A stretch of 64,000 bases of DNA, taken from positions 1,263,501-1,327,500 of the forward strand of contig OZ025785.1 in NCBI GenBank assembly GCA_964019425.1, read 5' to 3'. Numbering within the stretch: the stretch's first letter is position 1; every line of letters begins with the position of its first letter. A program made the translations under genes and the position numbers. The notes beneath the pieces are model-generated. The model had not been told where the DNA came from. It was given only the letters and a program-made list of their open reading frames with translations, and did not search any database. Shown piece after piece: positions 55,587-64,000 of the stretch. This stretch comes from Flectonema sp. DT1601 (lineage: Eukaryota > Euglenozoa > Diplonemea > Diplonemida > Diplonemidae).

Positions 55587-56270
55587 ATGGCATTGGTAAC
55601 CCATACTTCACCACCACGTGTACCATCATGGCAATTGAGTGCATGGCCTGAGCGAGACCCGGATTGCAGAGAGTGTTGTGCTGTAACTGCTTCGAATGAC
55701 CCTCATGAGTCTGCAGTACTTAATAACCTCCATGGAACACCTTGTCCGATGCAGAAAGAACAAGTTCAACTACAGAAAGATAATCAGAGAATGATGAGAC
55801 TACTCTCAGAGAGACAAGGTGCGAAACCTACTTATGAATCCCCACAAGTGATATATGATGAAAGAAGAAAAGCATTTTCTCTATTCCAATGCGTCTACAA
55901 AGGAGAACAAGTTATATACGCCTTCGACTTACAACAGGCTTTGGAAACTGCAATTGTTGGAGAGGAGTTAGACGAATCACAAATACACTTATTACTAAGA
56001 CAGTTTGGGTTAGCACCAGGTTCTTATGTTAACTTTGATTCATTTAATGCGATGTGTGATTTAGTTATGACAAATCAAGTTCCTAATCATCAACTGTCTC
56101 CTCCAAGAGAGAGAGACGTTCCAATGCCAGGATCTCCAGAGTACGCTTCTGATAAAAAGCAACCAATTCCACCAAAAACTAATGTTTTTAAGAATTCTGT
56201 ACCATACTACAAGCAAATGGATCAGAAAATGCAAGTCCCCCAGAAGGTGAGAGTTAGACACGGATTTTAG
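55587..56270 (+). CDS. Unknown protein with EF-hand-like region
   Basis: 227 residues, one exon; not recognised. Residues 1-75 contain several Cys (CRECC, CPM), then a Gln-rich helix (QKEQVQLQKDNQRMMRLL). Residues ~95-165 look like a degenerate EF-hand pair (FSLFQCVYKGEQVIYAFDLQ, then LDESQIHLLLRQFGL and NFDSFNAMCDLVM) without the full calcium-chelating loop. The tail is Pro/Lys-rich. An AATAAA at 56371-56376 fits its 3' end. CATTCAG lies 27 nt before the start. Confidence 0.65.
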   Translation: MALVTHTSPPRVPSWQLSAWPERDPDCRECCAVTASNDPHESAVLNNLHGTPCPMQKEQVQLQKDNQRMMRLLSERQGAKPTYESPQVIYDERRKAFSLFQCVYKGEQVIYAFDLQQALETAIVGEELDESQIHLLLRQFGLAPGSYVNFDSFNAMCDLVMTNQVPNHQLSPPRERDVPMPGSPEYASDKKQPIPPKTNVFKNSVPYYKQMDQKMQVPQKVRVRHGF

Positions 56271-56725
56271 TTTGCTTTCACTTTGTAAATCCATATTTCG
56301 ATTTCTTATTCTTTTTTCTTTTGAATCTCTTAGTTGTTCTCTCCCCACCCCATTTTTTTTTAAAATTTGCAATAAAACTGCAATTCAACCACCACAATGA
56401 ATATAAATATACAGCCGAGGTATTTGGTATCCATTAGTGTCTACTGCTTGTTTTGTTATAAGGCAATAGCTTTCTATAAGTCATCTCGTTTTCTGTTTGT
56501 AACCAACCCCCCTCCAGCATGATTCATTCCCCAGTCCCTGTCTTTTTCTTGATGGGAGGAGTGTACGCATATACGTCGAATACTTTATTATTTTCTTTAT
56601 ATTAAAAAAAAAAAAATCTTCTCTTTTCACAGGTGAATGAAGGTCTCCAAAAAGCCAACGATGTTACAACTACTCTCATTTGCTTCTGTTTTGAGTTATA
56701 ATGTTTCCCTTTCAGGACAGACAGC
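56271..56725. other. Spacer with poly(A) signal of the preceding gene
   Basis: AATAAA at 56371. A T-rich tract ending TTTCCCTTTCAG sits 10 nt before the next start codon. No gene seen. Confidence 0.5.
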
Positions 56726-59299
56726 ATGCTTATATTATATGTCGTTGTTGCTGTTTTGTTATTCACACCAAAAACGAAGATAAAATGCACTTCGGGACCT
56801 GCATTTGGAAATGTCACTTCATACCCGTCAGCACATTACGTAGGAGGAAGAGTGTTGTTGGTGTGCGGTACTGAAATATTTTCTTACAATGCTGTGACTA
56901 CTATCGAGGAGTGTTCTCTTCGTCCGATGAATGCGCCGTTGCAATTTAACAAAGTGACAGTTGCCGGGTTAGATACGGAAGTCACAATATTGTGTTGGGG
57001 AAATGGTGCACTCTACTGGCACGATGTTTCAATTGATAATACTTCTCAACAGGGTTGTCAGTTATACACATCAGGACACGCTGTAATACCAACAGGGGTG
57101 GTACCCGTTCCTGGAAGCAAGACTTTCTTCGCCTATGAACCCGGAAACCCACCCACAATAACTAGGAATAAGTTCATTTCCTCCACCAATGCCATAATAA
57201 CTACCTGGACTCATTCATCTGATTTTCTAGCAGGTATTGAAGACGCAGTTGACGGCATAGTCATCGACGGTGAAAATGTCTTCATCTGGACTCGAACTGG
57301 ATCTTCTCAATGTACGATTTTTTACGCTTTAGGTACTACATCAGCGAATCCAAAGATCATGAAAAAGAACTTTGACACAGCGTGCTACGACATAATGGAC
57401 AACAGTCCACTCCTTGAACAAAAGAAGGTCGCAGGGGTTTTATTCAGAATTGCCGTATTGTCGGAACTGTCTGTATTGTTATGTACTATTAAAGATAGCG
57501 GTGATATGTCATGCGTGGGGTTTCTATACACATGGGACATTCAAGCGGCTATTAACAATATGGCTCTTCATAACTTGCCTACTGAAGAGACTGCAAAGAT
57601 CGCTTCTATAGAGTCGGGTAAGATCTACATGCAGGTTTTGAATGAAATCTTTCTGCTGGAATTCCACAGATCATCATTGAAATCGATTAGTGAATATAAT
57701 GTGGGTGGTTATACTTTTGTGGGATATATGAACCCTGCTTCTGGATTTGATGCTCCAGGTGTTATCTATGGTGTTGCGAGTCATCAGAATGTTGTAACGT
57801 TGTGGTCCTCAGATGGAAACTTTACGGATGCTTCGACAGCAGCTCCACTTGCAGTGGTTCCGACAGATATTCCAACGTCGATTCCTGAGACATTTCAACC
57901 AACGACGGGCATTCCAACTACACGAATTCCAACGCTTTCTCCAACAATGCAGCCGCCTGCTGATGAAACACAGCAGCCGTCTGCAGAACCAACACTGCGG
58001 CCAACCGCCTCCAGAAACCAGACGGCAGATATTTTTGTTGTTGTGATAGCGACGTCAGTTGGATTACTATTCTTATTATCCGTCTGTGTTTGTGGATGTT
58101 TTATTTATCGTAGATTGCGATCAAAACAATTCATCTCAATAGAAAACGAAGTACCTCTCCTACCAATTCTCAGCGAACCAGATGATGAGGCAATCCGAAG
58201 AGATATTCCATGGGATGAGTTTTCTAATATTGAAGATGTAGCGAGAGGTAACTTTGGTAATGTTTTTAAAGCCTACTACAAAGCTTCTCACGAAGTAGTC
58301 GCTTTAAAGAAGAATCGCTGCGGTAACTTAGACGAGTTCAGAAAGGAAATGTTATCACTTTGCTCCTTTAGACAAAAAGACATTATTCAATTCTACGGTT
58401 GGACTGAGAACAAGTCTGGATTTGTATTTATGGTGACTGAGTATTGTGATAATGGTAGTCTACGTCACGCGTGTAGGAGGGATGGGGGATCGAAATACTT
58501 CACAAAATTGAGTGGAATAGCCAGTGCGATCTCATACATACACAACAGGGGGATGTGTCATCTTGATATCGCCGCGAGGAATATTGTTATTGACGCTAAT
58601 AATCATTTGAAATTAGCTGACATGGGTCTGATGAGAGAAGTTGGAGAGTCATTACCGAAATGTCTTCCGGTTGCGTGGTGTCCACCAGAGGCTTTGCATC
58701 ATAGAGCTGTTCTTGCAAAGGCTGAACATGATATTTGGTCGTTTGGATGTGTAGCTTACGAGGTGTTGACTGGATTATCGCCATTTTATGATGTTAGTGG
58801 GACTGGTTCTGAGAGACTGCGAGAGATAACTCGACGTGTTGTTTCAGGTCAGATTCCGTTAATGAAGTATTCCAGTAGTGATGATGATTTATTATCAACT
58901 GCTCAAGAACTGTTAATGATCCCATGTTGGAAATATCGATCTGAAGAACGAATGACCATATCTGACATAGCAAATCTATTCAGAAGACTAGCTCCTCACT
59001 TTGACTCATCTGGTGTAAAGATTACGACATCACTTCGAGAAGCATTCAGTCTATCCCCAAACATAACACTAAATTCAAGTTCAATGCGCGGCTCTGAAGA
59101 AGAGCTGCGTCTCGTAGAAACACTTTATCGTTCCTATGATACGCCTCCAGGTAGAGATTTTGATTTAGAACTGAACCAATCAAGTGTGTATACGTCGCTT
59201 TTCAATGACTACGCGCTGTACAACACTGAAGGATCGATCGTAGCCGTGGATCACATGTATTCTATATACAGTGATGGAGTTATATTGCATGCGGAATGA
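56726..59299 (+). CDS. Receptor tyrosine-kinase-like protein
   Basis: 857 residues, one exon. A signal peptide (MLILYVVVAVLLF) precedes an extracellular domain of ~360 residues with scattered Cys and no fold I recognise. A Thr/Pro mucin-like stalk (PTDIPTSIPETFQPTTG and following) leads to a single TM segment (FVVVIATSVGLLFLLSVCVCGCF, about 435-458). The kinase begins near 500: ARGNFGNVFKAYY glycine loop, VVALKK Lys, HLDIAARN catalytic loop, ADMGLM in place of DFG, and PVAWCPPEAL. AARN and the P-A-W..PEAL segment are tyrosine-kinase hallmarks, but the HRD arginine is Leu and the usual activation-loop tyrosines are missing. The C-terminal tail has several Tyr sites (SVYTSL, DYALYN, MYSIYS) suited to phosphotyrosine docking. 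Activity is plausible but unproven. Confidence 0.75.
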   Translation: MLILYVVVAVLLFTPKTKIKCTSGPAFGNVTSYPSAHYVGGRVLLVCGTEIFSYNAVTTIEECSLRPMNAPLQFNKVTVAGLDTEVTILCWGNGALYWHDVSIDNTSQQGCQLYTSGHAVIPTGVVPVPGSKTFFAYEPGNPPTITRNKFISSTNAIITTWTHSSDFLAGIEDAVDGIVIDGENVFIWTRTGSSQCTIFYALGTTSANPKIMKKNFDTACYDIMDNSPLLEQKKVAGVLFRIAVLSELSVLLCTIKDSGDMSCVGFLYTWDIQAAINNMALHNLPTEETAKIASIESGKIYMQVLNEIFLLEFHRSSLKSISEYNVGGYTFVGYMNPASGFDAPGVIYGVASHQNVVTLWSSDGNFTDASTAAPLAVVPTDIPTSIPETFQPTTGIPTTRIPTLSPTMQPPADETQQPSAEPTLRPTASRNQTADIFVVVIATSVGLLFLLSVCVCGCFIYRRLRSKQFISIENEVPLLPILSEPDDEAIRRDIPWDEFSNIEDVARGNFGNVFKAYYKASHEVVALKKNRCGNLDEFRKEMLSLCSFRQKDIIQFYGWTENKSGFVFMVTEYCDNGSLRHACRRDGGSKYFTKLSGIASAISYIHNRGMCHLDIAARNIVIDANNHLKLADMGLMREVGESLPKCLPVAWCPPEALHHRAVLAKAEHDIWSFGCVAYEVLTGLSPFYDVSGTGSERLREITRRVVSGQIPLMKYSSSDDDLLSTAQELLMIPCWKYRSEERMTISDIANLFRRLAPHFDSSGVKITTSLREAFSLSPNITLNSSSMRGSEEELRLVETLYRSYDTPPGRDFDLELNQSSVYTSLFNDYALYNTEGSIVAVDHMYSIYSDGVILHAE

Positions 59300-60161
59300 C
59301 ATCATTGTCCGTCCTTTTCTTTTTTTGTGAGCAAATATCAAATATAGATATTTGTTCCCCTTATTCCATTTTTCTTCCTTGCCTTTTTCTTTTTCTCGTG
59401 GCAATCTCTTGTTCTTGTGAGCTTTTTTTTTGCTCAGTTTTTGTTTTTTTTTACGTTCAGTCGGCATTGAGGATATCTTTTTAGCTGACAATAACGTACT
59501 TCTTGAAATGTAAGGCTTGAGTTATGAGTTCTCTGTTTCAATGTACATCTAGTCTTGGAACTTAAGAGCTTTCATTCTATATTTCTTCATCTGCTCCTTT
59601 TGTTTCTTTCGTTGTAAACAAATTTAGTTTTTTGGAAAAATAATATCAATTTTTTGTTTCGTTAATCGGGCTGATCGTGATGGAATTTACCATCAGCCTA
59701 ATTGAAATTATTTATTGGATGACACAACAGAGTCACATGTGTATTAGTGAAAACCTAACAGTGCATTGAATTGGTACTGTAATTGTGTGGAGTGTGTCTT
59801 CTCTTTTTAGGTTGTGATAGTCAACAGTTCAGTCGTCACATTTTTATTATTCATTTTATATCACGTAACCCTTGTGTTACCCACGGTCTTACCTATCATG
59901 CAACTAATTTGTTGCAGTCGCGATTCCTTCGGACATGTGAACATTTATCACGTAAGAACCGCGGAGCTTTATTCATTGTTCGTTTTCGTTTTGTTACTTT
60001 TTTTTTTTTGCCATTATTGAATGTTGTAAAAAAGCTGAGATCTTCAAATCTTGGAAGTGGTGTTACTCCACACACCTTTTGTGGCACAGCTGATCTGTTA
60101 AGTGAAATATTTCTTATTATTTATTCTCTCAGGATAACTTAATAATAACACAGCCACTCCC
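59300..60161. other. Spacer
   Basis: T-rich 3' UTR of the receptor kinase, then AT-rich DNA. A short inverted repeat near 59672-59700 (GCTGAT...ATCAGC) may be a transcript-end hairpin. TTCTCTCAG ends 29 nt before the next start. No gene seen. Confidence 0.5.
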
Positions 60162-61682
60162 ATGGCTTCAAATGCATTCTTGACTGGTAGTCTTAAGAGC
60201 ATGCGACTAATCTTAGAACGCGGAATAGAAGGTGATCGCTTAGATGCAGAAATTGGTGTTGAGAGAAGAAAGGCGACAATCCTCACGTTGGTTGTTCCAA
60301 AGAAGAAGGTCTGCAAGACCCCGACTTTTAATTCCATAAATGCCTTGGAGAATCTTATTCAAACAGCAGACTTGAATAACGAAACTATTCAGAAATGTCA
60401 CGATGAAGGAATGAACTGCTACAGAAGAGTAACAGACAGCAATAGACAATTTATTGAAGAATTCGCAGAGTTCGAATCAAGAGGTCAAGATTTATCATTT
60501 CATAAAGGTTGTGGAAAGAAATTTATTTTAAACAAGACTACGTTAGATTCCAACACAAATCAATTTTCTGGAGTATGCATGGAAACTGGAAATGATATCA
60601 CGTGCACCTCTGTATCAGTAGCAGTTTACGACTTGTTTGAAAAACTTAAAACAAAATCATATCAGCTACTTCACATCACATCAATCAAAGATCAAAAAGG
60701 AGACTACTGGACTATTTCTGATGGACAAGAAGAATTTAGCAAAGGAACCCTCCACAAGGCCATTAAATCAGGAACAGGTCTAAACACCTCATTTGAAGTT
60801 AAAATGTCTGCCAGTTTTGGTTACGGTTCTGAAGAACAATGCCAACGCTATTCTCTAAAAGAAGAATGCAGAATCCTGGAAAGACTTCATTCAGTCGAAC
60901 AGTGCAATCGGATTATTACTATAAAAGAGATAATTAACATCGATGCAACTGAAGGCAGAGACGCCAATACTATATTAATATTTCCGAGTTATAAACTTTC
61001 TGTGAGGAGCTACTGTGACAGCTTAGAAAGAAAGAAACTGCCCTATCGTCAGGCGTTGGTTTATTTTAGAGATATATGCGAAGGGGTTTATCATCTATCA
61101 AAGAACGGAATTCTACACAGAAATATAACAACTGACACAGTGATGTTGAAAGATGACAAACGAGGAGTAGTCCTTTCTGGATGTGGACTTCTGCGGTCAG
61201 CTGACGTATCTGACGATCCTTTAACAGACGATTTCTCATGGCCAGATGATGTGTTTGCCGCAGGTTCGATATTATATTTTATGATAGTAGGTAAACCGTG
61301 TTCAGATGAGTGTGCTTATACTGTTCAGCCATTTGACGATCTCCTGTCAGATACAATAATAGAATCAACTCATAGAAAGTTATTTGTTACTCTCCTCGAG
61401 ATGTCACTCGTACCTCGTAGCAAGAGATCAACAGCATTAGATATCCTTAGAAATGACGAACTTCAAAAAATAACTTTTGACAAACCAGCTGAAAAACAAG
61501 ACTTTAGCAGTAGTCAATCTGAGATTATTAGTGAAACAAGTTCATCAAATGGAGGACTCTCTGGGTATCTAGCGAGTAGTGCGAGATCTTTGGTAAGAAA
61601 ATTTACTTCTTCTAATCCAATCATCATCACCAAAGAAACGGTTGATAACATGCAATATCTCGATGGGGATGGTTTTCAGTAG
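60162..61682 (+). CDS. Pseudokinase
   Basis: 506 residues, one exon. The N-terminal ~160 residues are helical and not recognised. From ~165 to 430 there is a protein-kinase fold: TSFEVKMSAS (possible beta-3 Lys), a helix alpha-C region, a hinge near LIFPSYKLSVRSYC, then HRNITTDTVML where HRD..N would be, and LSGCGLL where DFG should be. Helix F is present (DVFAAGSILYFMIVGKP). With the catalytic Asp and the DFG Asp both lost, phosphotransfer is unlikely, so it would act as a scaffold or allosteric partner. It lies directly downstream of the receptor kinase on the same strand, so a functional link is possible but unproven. Confidence 0.7.
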   Translation: MASNAFLTGSLKSMRLILERGIEGDRLDAEIGVERRKATILTLVVPKKKVCKTPTFNSINALENLIQTADLNNETIQKCHDEGMNCYRRVTDSNRQFIEEFAEFESRGQDLSFHKGCGKKFILNKTTLDSNTNQFSGVCMETGNDITCTSVSVAVYDLFEKLKTKSYQLLHITSIKDQKGDYWTISDGQEEFSKGTLHKAIKSGTGLNTSFEVKMSASFGYGSEEQCQRYSLKEECRILERLHSVEQCNRIITIKEIINIDATEGRDANTILIFPSYKLSVRSYCDSLERKKLPYRQALVYFRDICEGVYHLSKNGILHRNITTDTVMLKDDKRGVVLSGCGLLRSADVSDDPLTDDFSWPDDVFAAGSILYFMIVGKPCSDECAYTVQPFDDLLSDTIIESTHRKLFVTLLEMSLVPRSKRSTALDILRNDELQKITFDKPAEKQDFSSSQSEIISETSSSNGGLSGYLASSARSLVRKFTSSNPIIITKETVDNMQYLDGDGFQ

Positions 61683-62425
61683 AAAGTCGTTTGCGGGAAG
61701 TTCGAGAGGTTTTCAAATTTTTCAACCAATAAGTCCCCTCCAGACCATATTTTAGACCTGAAACATATCGGCCATCAAGCTTCATCACTATTGGCGCTGC
61801 CTCCTTTGCTTCAAGGATTTCCTCCAATGCCTTGACTGGTCAAATGTTTTGTTGGTTGTTAATCAACCTCCGACTTCTCTTTGAAAGACTTAAGATAAAT
61901 ATTTACCCAACAACAAGTACATGCGGCATCATTGAGTTTACTCTGTTGCGTACTTTGGGAGTCTAAAAAACGGACTCTCAAAGCAAAACTACTAACACCT
62001 TGCCTTTTTTATCCTTATTTCTTTTTTGGCCTCGCGTGTTACTTGCGTTGAAGCTCCTCGTTCTTGCTTTTTTTTTTGTTTTGTTTTTGTTGTTTCATCC
62101 AATCCTCAAATTATCGATAAATGTTTTGGTTTTACATCTTTCAGTACGACGTGTTCCGACTACGATAATAAATATAAATATTCTTTACTGCAGTTGCCTG
62201 TTTTATTAATCTTTTGGTTAATGTGGTTTAGAAAAGTGTATTTTAAAGAAGGCATACGCGATCAAGTAAGGGGAAAACCAAAACTCAATTTTTTTTTATT
62301 TTTTTTTATTTTTTTTTTTTGATTATTTTTTTTTTTAACTATTGAGAGTTAAGTGTGGGTTTTTGTGGCTGTTATCTTTTTTTCTCAAAATTCCAAAACA
62401 CAACAGTCGTCAGATGGTCAACTAG

Positions 62426-62453
<28 letters not shown>
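61683..62453. other. AT-rich spacer
   Basis: T runs near 62290-62335 and an A run of about 29 nt ending at the next start codon. No gene seen. Confidence 0.5.
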
Positions 62454-62457
<4 letters not shown>

Positions 62458-64000
62458 GTTCACTCCAGCTATTAGTAATAGTAAGCAGTAAGGCTTTGAT
62501 ATCTTCCCTTGTAAGGGAATCCTTCACAACTTTCATTCCGAATACAACTATCTCTCCAATCTTACAAAAGACTACGTCTGGTGATGAAAGAGACTCAGTC
62601 GACTATTACGACATCGGTTATTGTAATAAAGGAACTTTAACTAATAAAAATAAAATAAAATCATCCACCCTACACGACATGGTATTTGCTGACTATAAAC
62701 AAACCAGTCCATTTGAATTTACTGTGATGGAAGATCTTTGGTGTAAAAAAATAACGACATGCAGCGGGTATAGTTTTGAAAGTTTTCTAAATTATCTTCA
62801 GCTGCTTAAATTTGATAACTTAATACGATCTGACTACAGAATTAACATGGAATTGGCGGGGATTCCGTTGGTTTCAACACACGAATTTCGAACTGAAACC
62901 CGAAACAGTCAATGCAGTAGTCAACTTGAACGAGGTCAAAATAATATTTTATTATTTCCTGAACTAGTCTCAAACTCCGTCAAAGGTGTTCCCGTTGGAG
63001 GATGTGAATCAGGAATGTCCTTTATATACAACCATTATGACTTCTTTGTCTACTACAACACTCATTCACATGAGTCTGGAGAGGTTTTCATAACTGGGTT
63101 TGAAGTTCATCCTAGAAGCATTCTTTCTTGGAAATGCTCAAAAGGAGGTGTTAAAGTGTTTTCAGATGTAAAAAATGGTCCGAGAAAAGTTCAACTAACT
63201 CTGAAAAAGGTGTCGTGGACGTACTCTGTTGCGTGGATTAGAAAACCTGACAGCACTTGGTCCTCTTCTGTTGACTATTTGTTTAGAAGTAGTCGAATGA
63301 ATAAATCAATATCTGAAGAAATAGCATCAGTTCACTGGTTTCGATCAATCACGTCACTTTTGATTATATCGACTTGTTGTTCGATCGTATTTTTGTTGTT
63401 AAAAATTCACATCCGATTAGAACTTCAAAAAATTGATCTTTGCAAAGATGAAACCCTCTCACCCCAAAACATAAAGGGACCAAAAGGATGGTTCACAGTA
63501 AGACACATTCTACTGGAGCCTCCAAAGCATCCTTCTTTATTTATTTATTTTATATCGATTGGTAGTCAATTGTGTTTTATAATCGTATCGCTGGTGATTT
63601 TCATACCGTCGGGATACTTCTTTCCTTCTTGTAGGCCTTCAGTACCATTGACAGTGTCGTTGTTGTTTATTTTATCAAATTCATTGTGTGGATATGTTGC
63701 TGGAAGTTTAACTGTTGTTCTTCAGCTATCGGAGAGGTTTTCTCAGAAGATTGTGGGAGTATCACTCGTGATTCCATTGTTTACAATTATTACTTTACAC
63801 GCGATAGGTCGTTGTACCTGGTTGGTATTATTTGGCGTCTGTGTAGTTTCGTTGGTTGGAATCTCTGTTGCTTTATTCGGTGCTTCTGTTGCTGTTCGCA
63901 ATTGCCGAAAACAACGAAAGCATTCTGCTCCTGTTAGGAATACTGTGAGAAGTCCAATACCACTTTCGAATATTGCCATGGTCTTGGTATGGATTGTTTG
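62454..64000 (+). CDS. TM9 superfamily (EMP70) protein, 3' end beyond window
   Basis: The frame stays open for 515 codons to the window edge. The luminal part carries the family's YNHYDFFVYYN and TGFEVHPRSI segments, and WTYSVAWIRKPDSTW in the position of the conserved TYSV-W...RWD.YL motif. HWFRSITSLLIISTCCSIVFLLL (about 293-318) is TM1, preceded by the typical HWF. GWFTVRHILLEPPKHPSLFIYF matches the GWK.VHGDVFR.P cytoplasmic loop leading to TM2. Three further hydrophobic segments follow before the edge. TM9SF proteins act in Golgi/endosome sorting. Several near-invariant residues differ (RWD to SVD; VHGDVFR to VRHILLE), so this is a divergent member. The start directly follows an A run, and the signal peptide is weak. 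Confidence 0.8.

Noticed and set aside
1-64000. LTR retroelements, Polinton-like elements, CRISPR arrays, operons
   Set aside because: No terminal repeats, integrase, capsid-type genes, regular spacers or prokaryotic gene layout were seen.

Overview
The window is nuclear DNA of a eukaryote, most likely a single-celled protist. It holds a cytosolic ribosomal protein (eL27), a mitochondrial 2-oxoglutarate dehydrogenase E1, a TM9/EMP70 membrane protein, spliced genes with short introns, and two Pol III tRNA genes. A receptor kinase with an AARN catalytic loop (a tyrosine-kinase signature) and an ADISSP/C20orf27-like protein lean towards a holozoan, but the species cannot be named from sequence alone. 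Most genes are on the + strand, and long A and T homopolymers fill the spacers.

Region 1 (1-10 kb) is unlike the rest. It is G- and purine-rich and holds two very long intronless reading frames. Each combines a USP-type ubiquitin protease domain, two RNase H1 N-terminal hybrid-binding (HBD) domains and two degenerate RNase H-like domains. I know no described family with this architecture; it is the best candidate for an undescribed system. Region 2 (10.4-18.1 kb) is a nest of LINE (non-LTR retrotransposon) fragments with RT, RNase H and a C-terminal Cys/His knuckle. It surrounds a tRNA-Ile gene and has a 3' hairpin conserved by compensatory changes. Just after it lies an orphan exon of a cyclic-nucleotide-binding domain.

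Region 3 (20-64 kb) is ordinary host DNA. In order it carries OGDH E1, an ADISSP-like protein, a coiled-coil protein (4 exons), an O-fucosyltransferase-like enzyme, a CaMKK-like kinase with an antisense tRNA-Ser in an intron, a SAM/coiled-coil protein, an SH3BGR-like thioredoxin-fold protein with a long acidic-proline tail, and two tandem fucosyltransferase-superfamily genes about 7.5 kb apart that share near-identical patches (gene conversion). Then come eL27, an EF-hand-like unknown, a receptor tyrosine-like kinase, a pseudokinase, and a TM9SF gene cut by the window edge.

The twelve introns I could place are strikingly uniform: donors are nearly all GTATG and acceptors are mostly A-rich ending ACAG. 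Many start codons, by contrast, sit 10-30 nt after a differently styled YAG, which may mark leader splicing. Exon structures were worked out by hand from splice signals, phase and paralogue comparison, so boundaries need transcript support. I saw no LTR retroelement, Polinton, CRISPR array or prokaryotic feature.
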